IMG/VR virus record: IMGVR_UViG_3300048837_000811
Coordinates: 1 to 43,212 of that record
DNA from: a virus
Reading direction: 5' to 3' (one strand)
DNA: 43,212 nucleotides
A program made the translations under genes and the position numbers. The notes under the pieces were generated by a model. That model made no database searches and had not been told where the DNA came from. It saw only the letters and a program-made list of their open reading frames with translations. Below are positions 5,793 through 11,823 of the stretch, piece after piece (the stretch's first letter is position 1; each line of letters starts with the position of its first letter).

Positions 5793-6391
5793 GCCGCCAC
5801 CGCCTCAATGCGCCGCTGCCGAGCAACGGCCAGCTTGATCCACGCCACGTAGTCGGCTATTTCATCTGCCGTGTAGTAGTTAGCCGCGCCAATGGCGGCA
5901 GCCTCAACCAGCCACACATCGTACGTGTGTCGTTGACAGCCGATGGTAATGTAGCCACCGGCGGCGATGGCCGTGTGGAGACCAAACGCCCCCACAGTAA
6001 ATGGCCCAACCGCCCCGCTCAGGTGGGCTCCGCGCAGGTCGGCCCCGCTCAGGTCGGCCCTGCTCAGGTCGGCCCTGCGCAGGTCGGCCCCGCTCAGGTC
6101 GGCCCCGCTCAGGTCGGCCCTGCTCAGGTCGGCCCTGCTCAGGTCGGCCCCGCTCAGGTCGGCTCTGCGCAGGTCGGCCCAGCTCAGGTCGGCTCCGCGC
6201 AGGTCGGCCCAGCTCAGGTCGGCCCAGCTCAGGTCGGCTCTGCGCAGGTCGGCCCAGCTCAGGTCGGCTCCGCGCAGGTCGGCTCCGCTCAGGTCGGCTC
6301 CGCGCAGGTCGGCCCCGCTCAGGTCGGCTCCGCGCAGGTCGGTGGTGTCACACCCCGCGTCTCGCAATCGTTGTTCGGTTTTGTCGTTCAT
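5789..6391 (-). CDS. pentapeptide-repeat protein, 200 aa
   Basis: After a short N-terminus (MNDKTEQRLRDAGCDTTD), residues about 19-128 are consecutive A-D-L-x-x pentapeptides (ADLSG, ADLRG, ADLSW, ADLRR). These form a right-handed quadrilateral beta-helix. The C-terminal 75 residues ('GYITIGCQRHTYDVWL', 'YTADEIADYVAWIK') form a domain common to phage pentapeptide proteins. Some bacterial family members mimic DNA and bind gyrase, but nothing here shows that. The DNA is a 15/30-bp near-perfect tandem repeat (about 6010-6345), so copy number may vary. Confidence 0.9.
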   Translation of the reverse strand: MNDKTEQRLRDAGCDTTDLRGADLSGADLRGADLSGADLRGADLSWADLRRADLSWADLSWADLRGADLSWADLRRADLSGADLSRADLSRADLSGADLSGADLRRADLSRADLSGADLRGAHLSGAVGPFTVGAFGLHTAIAAGGYITIGCQRHTYDVWLVEAAAIGAANYYTADEIADYVAWIKLAVARQRRIEAVAA

Positions 6392-6606
6392 ATCGTTAGC
6401 TGCCCGTCGCGGCCCCCTGCCTGCCCCACCCGCTTGACCTCAAGCCCGAACGTCGTGCCGCCCGGCGTCTCAATGACGGCATCGACCACACGGCCGTCAA
6501 TGCGCGCCTCGCGTTCGACGTGGTACGTCGGGACGGCATCGACCAGCGCCACCACGGTGTTGGCGATCTCGTACTCGGTCTGGGTCTGCTTCGTGTTCTT
6601 GTCCAT
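6388..6606 (-). CDS. mini PD-(D/E)xK-like protein, 72 aa
   Basis: The central part 'ARIDGRVVDAVIETPGG' followed by 'TTFGLEVKRVG' looks like the core of a PD-(D/E)xK nuclease: an Asp in a strand, then E-x-K in the next strand (LEVK). The protein then ends within 12 residues (GGRDGQLTI), without the helices that complete the fold. It may be a minimal subunit or a truncated nuclease. The start ATG 6604-6606 has GGAG 10 nt upstream, and its stop overlaps the pentapeptide gene (ATGA). It lies directly downstream of the DNA methyltransferase, and a restriction-type pairing is conceivable but unproven. Confidence 0.5.
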   Translation of the reverse strand: MDKNTKQTQTEYEIANTVVALVDAVPTYHVEREARIDGRVVDAVIETPGGTTFGLEVKRVGQAGGRDGQLTI

Positions 6607-6613
6607 CTTCGCT

Positions 6614-7384
6614 TTACTCCTTGTCGATAACGACGAGCACCGTGTTGACCCCGGTGCCGCTTTCCTTGAACGATCCGACCGACAACGGCTCCATCCGGCC
6701 GCACTCGGTCACCAACTCGCGCAACGCGGCCGTCTTCTTGTCGCTTCGAAACGACACCCCGGCGCTGGCGACGGACACCAGACGGCCGCCGGGCTTCAAC
6801 ATCCCGAAAGCGTGCCAGATGTGGTCCACGTCCTGCCCACGCTCAAACGGCGGGTTCATGAGCACCAGGTCATACACCGGCCGCTGCGCCACCTTCATGA
6901 AGTCGGCGCAGTGGACGCTATGGCCCTTGGCCTCCAGCGCCGCACATCGGGCGTGGTTGCGCTCGACGCAGTCCAGCGTGGCCATCGGGAAATGTCGCCG
7001 CAGCACGTCGGCAATGGCCCCCAGTCCGGCCGACGGCTCCAGGATGTCCAACCCCCACCCGGCCGTGCGCTCCACGGCCACCAGGGCCAACATGCGGTCG
7101 ATGACGGCCGGTGGCGTCTCGAAGAAGCCGTCAACCTCCACCTCGACGTGGCCGTTGTCCACGGCGACGCCCAGCGCCTCGCGCACGTCCTGGGGGAAGA
7201 TGTGGGCCTTGGCCCGCTTATCCCACTTGCCGCCGACGGCCGCGAGAACCTTATTGACGGCTGTGTAGGTCGGCCGGTCCAGCTGGGCGACGATGACGGC
7301 CGATCGACCGTCGGGTGCCCACTGCAGGTGTCGAATGTGCTCGGCCACATCGGCCGTCATCTCGATCTTCTTGGTGATAACCAT
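6614..7384 (-). CDS. DNA adenine-type N6 methyltransferase, 256 aa
   Basis: Class I SAM-dependent methyltransferase. Motif I is 'ILEPSAGLG' at about residues 114-122, and catalytic motif IV is NPPF at about 177-180, which marks amino (N6-adenine/N4-cytosine) methyltransferases. FFETP at about 87-91 precedes the SAM domain, as in type I/II modification subunits. An N-terminal region of about 80 residues ('AVNKVLAAVGGKWDKRAKAH') may help recognise DNA. The start chosen is ATG at 7382-7384. AAGGAG is a little distant (13 nt). No cognate restriction enzyme is evident, so the likeliest role is self-protection or regulation. Confidence 0.85.
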   Translation of the reverse strand: MVITKKIEMTADVAEHIRHLQWAPDGRSAVIVAQLDRPTYTAVNKVLAAVGGKWDKRAKAHIFPQDVREALGVAVDNGHVEVEVDGFFETPPAVIDRMLALVAVERTAGWGLDILEPSAGLGAIADVLRRHFPMATLDCVERNHARCAALEAKGHSVHCADFMKVAQRPVYDLVLMNPPFERGQDVDHIWHAFGMLKPGGRLVSVASAGVSFRSDKKTAALRELVTECGRMEPLSVGSFKESGTGVNTVLVVIDKE

Positions 7385-7391
7385 AGGGGGT

Positions 7392-7517
7392 TCAGTGCTC
7401 CTTTGCTGCGTCGGTTTCATATCTGGCCGTCGTCACCCTGGCGTATCGCAGCATCGCCAGGAACAGCAGCGGGATACCGCCGCAGACGAGGATGACGGCC
7501 GCGTAGACGGTGGTCAC
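7392..7517 (-). CDS. small membrane protein, 41 aa
   Basis: A short gene starting with GTG at 7515-7517, overlapping the stop of the upstream gene (GTGA). The protein MTTVYAAVILVCGGIPLLFL then continues AMLRYARVTTARYETDAAKE. It is a single transmembrane helix (about residues 4-24) followed by a charged cytoplasmic tail. The stop lies 7 nt before the methyltransferase ATG, whose AAGGAG falls inside this gene's last codons. The function is unknown. Confidence 0.6.
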   Translation of the reverse strand: MTTVYAAVILVCGGIPLLFLAMLRYARVTTARYETDAAKEH

Positions 7518-7813
7518 ACCTGACCCCCGAAGACCTGCGTCACCCATCGCTCGTGTCCGGCCTGCGCCTCGGCGTAAGTGGCATAGCGCTCCATCGCCTG
7601 ATCGAACTCGCCGCCGAACACCATCGTCTCGAAGACTATTGGCGGGCCGCCACCCGTATAGCGATGATCGCTCCCGAGAAACACGGTCGAAACCAGCGCA
7701 TCGGCCGTTTCCGTTCGCCATAGTAACCGTTCCTCTGACTTTCCCATCCACTCGCCCCAGGCGCGGATATCGGGGCATGGGGCCACCTTCTCGCCTTCCA
7801 AGATGTAGAACAT
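7514..7813 (-). CDS. conserved phage hypothetical protein, 99 aa
   Basis: MFYILEGEKVAPCPDIRAWG, then 'VSTVFLGSDHRYTGGGPPIV' and 'FETMVFGGEFDQAMERYATY', match a small conserved phage protein whose members share the F(L/I)G.DH.....GPP..FETM.FGG pattern. The function is unknown. The start is ATG at 7811-7813, sharing one base with the upstream TGA (TGATG) and preceded by GGAGG and GGAG. The extra in-frame GTG codon upstream is unnecessary. The gene is part of the tightly coupled leftward block. Confidence 0.75.
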   Translation of the reverse strand: MFYILEGEKVAPCPDIRAWGEWMGKSEERLLWRTETADALVSTVFLGSDHRYTGGGPPIVFETMVFGGEFDQAMERYATYAEAQAGHERWVTQVFGGQV

Positions 7814-8100
7814 CACGCTCCACCCTCCTTCTCCAGGGTCGCCAACGCGTCCTTGAGAGAGCTTTCAAGCACAACAGCCTCGTTGAAGAAGTGGCGACGG
7901 CCGCGCAGCATCTTCCACGCGGCGGCGATCCGTTCGCGAAGCGGCGGCGCGACGCCGTAGACCGATCCCACCGAGATGCACAACTCGCGGACCGGTTTGA
8001 CGCGCCAGTAGTACAGGTGCAGGAAGTGCGCCACCTCGCCGCATTGGCAAGGGATGTAGTAGGCCGCCACTTGGTCGCCCGTCTCGGGTCCGTCGTTCAT
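7813..8100 (-). CDS. hypothetical protein, 95 aa
   Basis: The N-terminal part contains 'VAAYYIPCQCGEVAHFLHLY' with a CxC pair and nearby His, a possible metal site. The C-terminal half is helical ('LRERIAAAWKMLRGRRHFF', 'LESSLKDALATLEK'). I recall similar short phage proteins but no known function. The start is ATG at 8098-8100, overlapping the upstream TGA (ATGA), with AGGAAGGAG upstream. Confidence 0.65.
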   Translation of the reverse strand: MNDGPETGDQVAAYYIPCQCGEVAHFLHLYYWRVKPVRELCISVGSVYGVAPPLRERIAAAWKMLRGRRHFFNEAVVLESSLKDALATLEKEGGA

Positions 8101-8273
8101 GAGGTCGCTCCTTCCTGGGCAACGGCCGCGGCGTGCGGCCGTCGCAGTGATACATTGTGTCTACGCAGGTGCCGGTACAGCGGGCGCATGATCGTCACGT
8201 CGCCGCGCTGGATGACGGCGTACATGACGCCGCGAGTGTACTTCAGGTGGACGCGGGGTTTTAGTTTGGTCAT
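8097..8273 (-). CDS. small basic protein, 58 aa
   Basis: A short gene from ATG at 8271-8273 to TGA at 8097-8099. The sequence MTKLKPRVHLKYTRGVMYAV, followed by 'IQRGDVTIMRPLYRHLRRHN', is strongly basic and could bind nucleic acid. TAGGAGGA lies 3 nt before the ATG, a strong ribosome site. The stop overlaps the next start (ATGA). It lies directly after the replication-initiator gene. The function is unknown. Confidence 0.65.
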   Translation of the reverse strand: MTKLKPRVHLKYTRGVMYAVIQRGDVTIMRPLYRHLRRHNVSLRRPHAAAVAQEGATS

Positions 8274-8281
8274 GGTTCCTC

Positions 8282-9022
8282 CTATCGCTGAATGATGTCG
8301 GCAAGCTCGGCCGGTATTTGGCGCGTCAGGTCCGGGCTGGCCCGCTGGCCGGGGATGGGGTCGCCGTCTAGCATCCGCGTGATCGCCAGGCCGGGCTTGT
8401 CGCCGTGCTGCTGGGCATAGGCCACGTGGCCGCGGATGTAGTCTTCAGGCAGCCGCGCTATCGGCGCGGTCTTGGCGTTGTAAGACAAGCCGAACTGTCT
8501 GAGATAGGCAGCAGCAGCAGCGTCTTTGGCGCTTGCGCCGTTGCTACTTGCTACTGCATTGCTACTGCTTTTGCTTTTGCTTTTGCCTTTGCTTTGCATT
8601 GGCGCGGAGTTAGTCTGGACTAGCTCCGGAGTAGGTCCGGAGTAACTCTGGACTAACTCTGGACTAGCGCAGTCAATGGCGTCGCCCGGCGCCGGATAAG
8701 GTGATTCAGCTTCCTTGCGCGTGTCGCCTTGGTGCTTAGTCCAGTTGGTCATGTAGAAGTAGGCGCGCCCGTTGACGGTGTACCGGCGTATCATGTCCCG
8801 CCCGGCAAACCAGTCCAGCGCCGCGGCAACCATATCCGCGTCTACGTCGGTGCGGGCTGGGTATAGCTTGGACATGAGCCACTGCGGTAAGTCAAACGCC
8901 CGCCCTTCGCGGCAGACGACCAGCGGTAGGAGGAGCCACGTCAAGCGGGTAAAGTCATCGGGCATCTCGGCCACATCCAGACTGTCTATGACGGTTACGG
9001 GCAGCTTCCGGTACTTAGGCAT
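8282..9022 (-). CDS. replication initiator-like (DnaD/O-type) protein, 246 aa
   Basis: The start is ATG at 9020-9022 with GGGGAG upstream. The long in-frame extension to 9277 is low-complexity and rejected. The N-terminal domain (MPKYRKLPVTVIDSLDVAEM, 'PDDFTRLTWLLLPLV', 'DMIRRYTVNGRAYFYMTNW') matches phage replication proteins with a winged-helix-like fold. A Ser/Lys/Asn-rich linker (about 135-185) and a C-terminal helical domain follow. Within the linker DNA are six 11-bp iterons (8606-8671) beside a T-rich tract, as in lambda O, where the origin lies inside the initiator gene. It is the first gene of the leftward block. Confidence 0.7.
   Translation of the reverse strand: MPKYRKLPVTVIDSLDVAEMPDDFTRLTWLLLPLVVCREGRAFDLPQWLMSKLYPARTDVDADMVAAALDWFAGRDMIRRYTVNGRAYFYMTNWTKHQGDTRKEAESPYPAPGDAIDCASPELVQSYSGPTPELVQTNSAPMQSKGKSKSKSSSNAVASSNGASAKDAAAAAYLRQFGLSYNAKTAPIARLPEDYIRGHVAYAQQHGDKPGLAITRMLDGDPIPGQRASPDLTRQIPAELADIIQR
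8606..8671. repeat. six abutting 11-bp iterons, candidate replication origin
   Basis: Exactly contiguous 11-mers: GGAGTTAGTCT, GGACTAGCTCC, GGAGTAGGTCC, GGAGTAACTCT, GGACTAACTCT and GGACTAGCGCA (consensus GGASTARSTCY). Eleven is about one helical turn and is not a multiple of three, so the pattern is not set by codons, although it lies inside the initiator-like gene. A strand-asymmetric T-rich tract of GCTTTT units (8571-8598) adjoins it and could be the unwinding element. Confidence 0.7.
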
Positions 9023-9046
9023 TGTGATCTCCCCATGCAGAAATGA

Positions 9047-9108
9047 CCCGCCCGCGCGCGTTGCCCCCTGTGGGAAGGAATGGGAAGGTGGAGGTCGGCG
9101 CGGGCGGG
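9047..9108 (-). promoter_or_regulatory. long hairpin in the leader of the initiator gene
   Basis: CCCGCCCGCGC (9047-9057) pairs perfectly with GCGCGGGCGGG (9098-9108). On the minus strand the stem is followed by TCATTTCT and then GGGGAG and the ATG at 9022, so it could act as an attenuator or translation control. No convincing leftward promoter can be named in 9109-9279. A weak TTGCAG ... AGGATA pairing overlaps the integrase promoter. Confidence 0.4.
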
Positions 9109-9172
9109 GAACCCATAACGGCGGCGGAGGAGGACCGCCGGTGATGGCTGCTGCTGGTATACGGTTTCGATG

Positions 9173-9201
9173 TTGTGATCTCTCGCATGTTCTGCTATCC
9201 T
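9173..9201 (+). promoter_or_regulatory. integrase promoter
   Basis: TTGTGA (9173-9178), a 17-nt spacer and TATCCT (9196-9201), with TGC as an extended -10. The same TGCTAT core occurs at the other promoters of this phage (3103, 3174, 11272, 11370). A hairpin CGCCGTG/CACGGCG (9210-9230) lies in the 5' leader. Confidence 0.6.
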
Positions 9202-9253
9202 GTTTGTGTCGCCGTGACTGCAACACGGCGGCCGGTGCTAACGCCAGTTCGCA

Positions 9254-9272
9254 CCGAATAGTGAAGCGAGAG
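9254..9272 (+). repeat. left copy of inverted site flanking int-attP
   Basis: CCGAATAGTGAAGCGAGAG. The reverse complement of 10303-10321 matches it at 18 of 19 positions. It lies directly before the integrase ATG and contains the GAGAG ribosome-site region, so a protein bound here could block integrase expression. It is a candidate integrase arm-type or excisionase/regulator site. Confidence 0.6.
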
Positions 9273-9279
9273 AGCACAA

Positions 9280-10158
9280 ATGAATAAGCTACAAGCCGCC
9301 GTCGAGGGGTTCCTGGTGGGACAGGCGGGAGAGGTGTCTAAGGCTACACGCCAGTGGTATCACCGGCGCTTGCTTGACTTCGCCACGTTCGCCGGGCCGG
9401 TTGACCTGGATGACGTGACACCGGCGCTGCTACGGGCGTACCGTGCCCAGCTCGTTGACCGGGGCATGTCGCCCCACTCAGTCCACGGCTACCAGCGGGC
9501 TATCCGTCGCTTGTTCTCTTGGCTGCTCGATGAGGGGCTGGTAGATCGCAACGTCGCCCGTGACGTGCCGCTGGTCAAACTGCCGCATCAAGCGCCCAAG
9601 GCATTAACCGACGACGACCTGGACCGGCTGCTAGACCGTCTGCCGCATGAGAGCGTCAGGGACCGGGCCATCATCCTGCTACTGGCCGACACGGGCTGCC
9701 GGGTCGGTGGCTTGTGTAGCTTGACGCTGGATGCGGTGGACCTTGCTAACCGTTGCGCCACGGTCATCGAGAAAGGGCAGCGCGGGCGTCGGGTGTACTT
9801 CACCGACCTGACATCCGATACGCTGGGCCTCTATCTGGCCGTGCGGCCGGCGGGTTCGTGTCCGGCGCTGTTCCTGTCTCAGTCCGGCGCGGCGCTGACA
9901 ACCAACGGCGTGCGGCTGATGCTGGAGCGGGTCGGCAAGCGGGCCGGGGTCAAGGGACGGTGTAACGCCCACAGCTTCCGGCACGCGTTCGCCCGGTCAT
10001 TCCTTCGCAACGGCGGCAACCTTGCGGCGCTGGGCCGGATACTCGGTCATGCGCCGGGCAGCCCGGTCACGGCCAAGTATTACGCGGTGTGGGATGATCG
10101 GGAGTTACAGGAGTACCATGAACGATATAGCCCACTGGCGAACCAAACACAGAAGTGA
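9280..10158 (+). CDS. int: tyrosine recombinase integrase, 292 aa
   Basis: XerC/D-like tyrosine integrase. The N-terminal SAM-like core-binding domain spans about residues 5-90 ('ATRQWYHRRLLDFATF', 'SPHSVHGYQRAIRRLFSWL'). The catalytic domain shows the full set: Arg141 (TGCRVGGL), Lys165 (EKGQRGRR), His231 and Arg234 (HSFRHAF), His257 (LGH), and Tyr267 or Tyr268 (TAKYYAV). The 292-aa length fits the simple XerC/D type with no large arm-binding domain. The start is ATG after GAGAGAG. The gene is followed at once by the tRNA-like attP, the usual int-attP order in temperate phages. Confidence 0.95.
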   Translation: MNKLQAAVEGFLVGQAGEVSKATRQWYHRRLLDFATFAGPVDLDDVTPALLRAYRAQLVDRGMSPHSVHGYQRAIRRLFSWLLDEGLVDRNVARDVPLVKLPHQAPKALTDDDLDRLLDRLPHESVRDRAIILLLADTGCRVGGLCSLTLDAVDLANRCATVIEKGQRGRRVYFTDLTSDTLGLYLAVRPAGSCPALFLSQSGAALTTNGVRLMLERVGKRAGVKGRCNAHSFRHAFARSFLRNGGNLAALGRILGHAPGSPVTAKYYAVWDDRELQEYHERYSPLANQTQK

Positions 10159-10214
10159 AGCCGGGGACAGACAGTCCCACGCTCATGAGCGCCGGGGACG
10201 ATAGAACATGTGGT

Positions 10215-10271
10215 CTAGGGCGCGTAGGACTCATAAGCCCTAGGTCGATGGTTCAAATCCATCTGGCACCA
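10215..10271 (+). other. attP: attP core with 3' half of tRNA(CAU)
   Basis: From 10230 the sequence reads like a tRNA from the anticodon loop onward: CTCATAA (anticodon CAU), GCCCT stem strand, then GATGG-TTCAAAT-CCATC as a perfect T arm, and TGGCACCA as the acceptor end. The 5' half of a tRNA is missing, so this is not a gene. It is the identity segment that rebuilds a host tRNA-Met or tRNA-Ile2 upon integration. The phage side provides CTAGGGC (10215-10221), a 7-bp inverted match to GCCCTAG (10237-10243), like integrase core sites. The host tRNA is inferred. Confidence 0.75.
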
Positions 10272-10302
10272 CAGACAATCCGCGACGGTCGAAGTGTGTT
10301 AG

Positions 10303-10321
10303 CTCTCGCTTCGCTATTCGG
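10303..10321 (-). repeat. right copy of inverted site flanking int-attP
   Basis: On the minus strand it reads CCGAATAGCGAAGCGAGAG, 18/19 identical to 9254-9272 on the plus strand. It lies about 35 bp beyond the tRNA-like attP segment. A pair of oppositely oriented sites around int and attP fits arm-type binding sites or a regulatory loop. Confidence 0.6.
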
Positions 10322-10391
10322 CTGTTAAGGTGCGTCTTCGTTGGCGGGCGCGGTTACTTGCAGGTGAGCGCGTCCGCCGCTTTCTTTGCCG

Positions 10392-10634
10392 CTATCCTCG
10401 GCCAGCGGCTAGCCGGTCCAGATACTTCCTGACTTTGGTTTCAATGGCCCGCTCCACTTCATCCGATAGAACGGCGCCGCCATCCTGGTCTCCAAGTGAG
10501 CGTTCTAGTGCCATCTCCATCTCAGCTTGAATCGTTCTGCCGTTGACCTCTGCCGACGCTTTGAGCCGGTCGATCAGGTCTTGCGGCAGCCTAACGCCCA
10601 AAAGGACGCGCCCGCTGCCTGAGTTCTTTCCCAT
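10392..10634 (-). CDS. Arc-like ribbon-helix-helix regulator, 80 aa
   Basis: 'RVLLGVRLPQDLIDRLKASA' and 'NGRTIQAEMEMALERSL' give the strand-helix-helix layout of Arc/MetJ proteins, with a basic N-terminus (MGKNSGSGR). The C-terminal extension 'DEVERAIETKVRKYLDRLAA' is probably an oligomerisation helix. The start is ATG 10632-10634 after GGAGG. It has a strong promoter of its own and an inverted CTAGGT/ACCTAG operator at the transcription start, the classic sign of autoregulation. Placed beside int and attP, it is a candidate lysogeny repressor or excision regulator (inference). Confidence 0.8.
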   Translation of the reverse strand: MGKNSGSGRVLLGVRLPQDLIDRLKASAEVNGRTIQAEMEMALERSLGDQDGGAVLSDEVERAIETKVRKYLDRLAAGRG

Positions 10635-10653
10635 CCGCACCTCCACTTGCTTA

Positions 10654-10678
10654 CTAGGTTAGACAAATCCCTACCTAG
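10654..10678. promoter_or_regulatory. inverted CTAGGT/ACCTAG operator at the Arc-like gene
   Basis: CTAGGT (10654-10659) and ACCTAG (10673-10678) form an inverted pair 19 bp apart, placed between the -10 and about +19 of the Arc-like gene promoter. The half-site matches the CTAGGTAC boxes of the early switch at 3095-3168, so one repressor may control both regions. Confidence 0.55.
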
Positions 10679-10707
10679 ATTATAAGCTAACAGATGTCAG
10701 CAGTCAA
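10679..10707 (-). promoter_or_regulatory. promoter of the Arc-like regulator
   Basis: On the minus strand, TTGACT (10702-10707), a 17-nt spacer and TATAAT (10679-10684). The -10 is consensus and the -35 differs at one base. The predicted start is near 10672. Confidence 0.85.
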
Positions 10708-10812
10708 GCAAACGGGGCGAAGTCATGGGAGCAACATTGCACCGCAATTAGAACATGCTTTCTATGGTTTGACTAGGCATGTTGGGGGTAGGATAGGGGG
10801 TGGAGGTATACC

Positions 10813-11250
10813 ATGTCTGGACGGCGTTTAGTGGTGCTAGTGGTTGTGCTGTTGAGCCTGGCGGCGTGTTCTGCCCCGGCTGGGCCGGAGTTGTGCCGCG
10901 ACACGGCGGCAGACTACCTCGAAGCAGCCGACGCCCTGAACGAGCGCTGGCTTGATGCAGTGGCACTGGCCGGCAGCACGCCCCGGATCGCCCTGGGTCC
11001 GGTGATAGCCGAGATGCAGGCCATCCAGCGGGAAGCCGAAGCCATGGACGTTCCCGACTGCGCCGCCGAACTGCACAAGCGGCTGCTGGCGTCAATTGAG
11101 CCGGTGGTGTTGGGAGTGTTGAGCTTTCTGTCCGACGGCGATCCTGAATTGGTCAACGTCGCCCTGGAGCTGAGCGAATTCTACTCCCACAGCTTCAAGA
11201 CCGGCCGCGACGCAATTATGGCCGGTTTCGTGTTGACGCCAACCCCCTAG
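10813..11250 (+). CDS. lipoprotein, possible lysogenic-conversion or exclusion factor, 145 aa
   Basis: A lipoprotein signal peptide: MSGRR, hydrophobic LVVLVVVLLSLA, then the lipobox LAAC with Cys19 as the lipidated residue. The mature part is helical ('DTAADYLEAADALNERWLDA', 'EMQAIQREAEAMDVP', 'ELSEFYSHSFKTGRDAIM'), with Cys at C28 and DCAAEL as a possible disulfide pair. It is not a recognised enzyme. It stands between the lysogeny module and the late genes with flanking hairpins, a typical place for a moron gene expressed in lysogens. A role in superinfection exclusion is inference. A promoter near 10769 (TTGACT) is weak. Confidence 0.75.
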   Translation: MSGRRLVVLVVVLLSLAACSAPAGPELCRDTAADYLEAADALNERWLDAVALAGSTPRIALGPVIAEMQAIQREAEAMDVPDCAAELHKRLLASIEPVVLGVLSFLSDGDPELVNVALELSEFYSHSFKTGRDAIMAGFVLTPTP

Positions 11251-11268
11251 CCCGCCCTAGACCATCTG

Positions 11269-11277
11269 TGCTATACT
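11269..11277 (+). promoter_or_regulatory. extended -10 promoter TGCTATACT
   Basis: TGC followed by TATACT (11272-11277), the same extended -10 as at other promoters of this phage. No good -35 lies 17 nt upstream. A hairpin follows within 25 nt, so any transcript may be attenuated. Confidence 0.4.
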
Positions 11278-11297
11278 AGCTGCATCTCGCTTCTCAT

Positions 11298-11332
11298 GAC
11301 GGGGCAAGGGCGGTCGCCAGACCGCCCCCGTC
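11298..11332 (+). terminator. GC-rich hairpin after the lipoprotein gene
   Basis: GGGCGGTC (11308-11315) and GACCGCCC (11320-11327) form an 8-bp stem around GCCA. It is extended by GACGG (11298-11302) with CCGTC (11328-11332) after a five-base bulge. The following bases are C/T-rich but not a clean T run, so terminator strength is uncertain. Confidence 0.5.
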
Positions 11333-11345
11333 TAACCCGTTCCCC

Positions 11346-11375
11346 TTTACGTCAATCGAACGCCTGTGCTATAAT
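11346..11375 (+). promoter_or_regulatory. late (packaging/structural) promoter
   Basis: TTTACG (11346-11351), an 18-nt spacer and consensus TATAAT (11370-11375) with TGC before it. It is the last clear promoter before the terminase genes. The inverted repeat CGTTTCA-TTT-TGAAACG (11388-11404) sits at about +6 to +22 and could be an operator or 5' hairpin. Confidence 0.7.
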
Positions 11376-11466
11376 GGCGATTGTTGGCGTTTCATTTTGA
11401 AACGTCATTGGCGCGGGGCGACCGACACATTTGCCGCCGGTCTTGCCGGTTTTCCGGTCTATAAAA

Positions 11467-11823
11467 ATGGGGACTAAAGTCAATCCAGATCAGATTATCG
11501 CCGCCATTGAGAATGCCGGTCCGAAAGCAACCTACGCCCAGATCGCGACTGTGTTGGGGGTGCGGCCACGGACCCTTCGCAACTACAAGGCACGCTGGAA
11601 AACGGTAGCCGTCGCTCTGGAGGACTTGCGTGAGGACCGCCACGACTTCGTTGAGAGCAAACTCATGGACGCAATTGAAAACGGCAACATCGCGGCCATC
11701 ATCTTCTACGCCAAAACGCAGATGAAGGATAGGGGCTATGTCGAGCGCCAGGAGCTAACCGGGGCCGATGGGAACGATGTCACCATCCGCGTCATCTACG
11801 GGGACGATGGAACTGACGGTTAG
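11467..11823 (+). CDS. terS: terminase small subunit-like protein, 118 aa
   Basis: Residues about 6-45 form an HTH: 'QIIAAIENAGPKATYAQIAT', then 'VLGVRPRTLRNYKARW'. The C-terminal part 'AAIIFYAKTQMKDRGYVERQ', followed by 'ELTGADG', is typical of phage small terminases that bind the packaging site. The start chosen is ATG 11467. No Shine-Dalgarno is visible in CCGGTCTATAAAA just before it. It overlaps the large subunit start by 17 nt. The upstream TTG start (11431) is unlikely. Confidence 0.85.
   Translation: MGTKVNPDQIIAAIENAGPKATYAQIATVLGVRPRTLRNYKARWKTVAVALEDLREDRHDFVESKLMDAIENGNIAAIIFYAKTQMKDRGYVERQELTGADGNDVTIRVIYGDDGTDG

Larger units (their letters stand above)
10159..10391. other. attP region without genes
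   Basis: No gene is visible here. It holds GCCGGGGAC direct copies (about 10161 and 10192), the palindrome GCTCATGAGC (about 10183-10192), the CTAGGGC/GCCCTAG arms, the tRNA 3' half, and the inverted site at 10303-10321. This density of small repeats fits an attachment site with accessory protein sites. Confidence 0.55.

Noticed and set aside
6016-6345. Non-coding satellite repeat
   Set aside because: The 15/30-bp repeats encode ADLxx pentapeptides in frame throughout.
5927-7495. 522-aa plus-strand ORF with VGPAQ repeats
   Set aside because: Antisense shadow of the pentapeptide-repeat gene and the methyltransferase gene, both of which have clear protein motifs and ribosome sites.
8282-9277. 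331-aa version of the replication protein
   Set aside because: The first 85 codons are Pro/Arg-rich low complexity crossing the integrase promoter. ATG 9022 has a good ribosome site and begins at the conserved domain.
10198-10273. Complete tRNA gene
   Set aside because: Only the anticodon loop to 3' end fits. The 5' acceptor strand, D arm and 5' anticodon-stem strand are absent or unpaired, so it is an attachment site segment.
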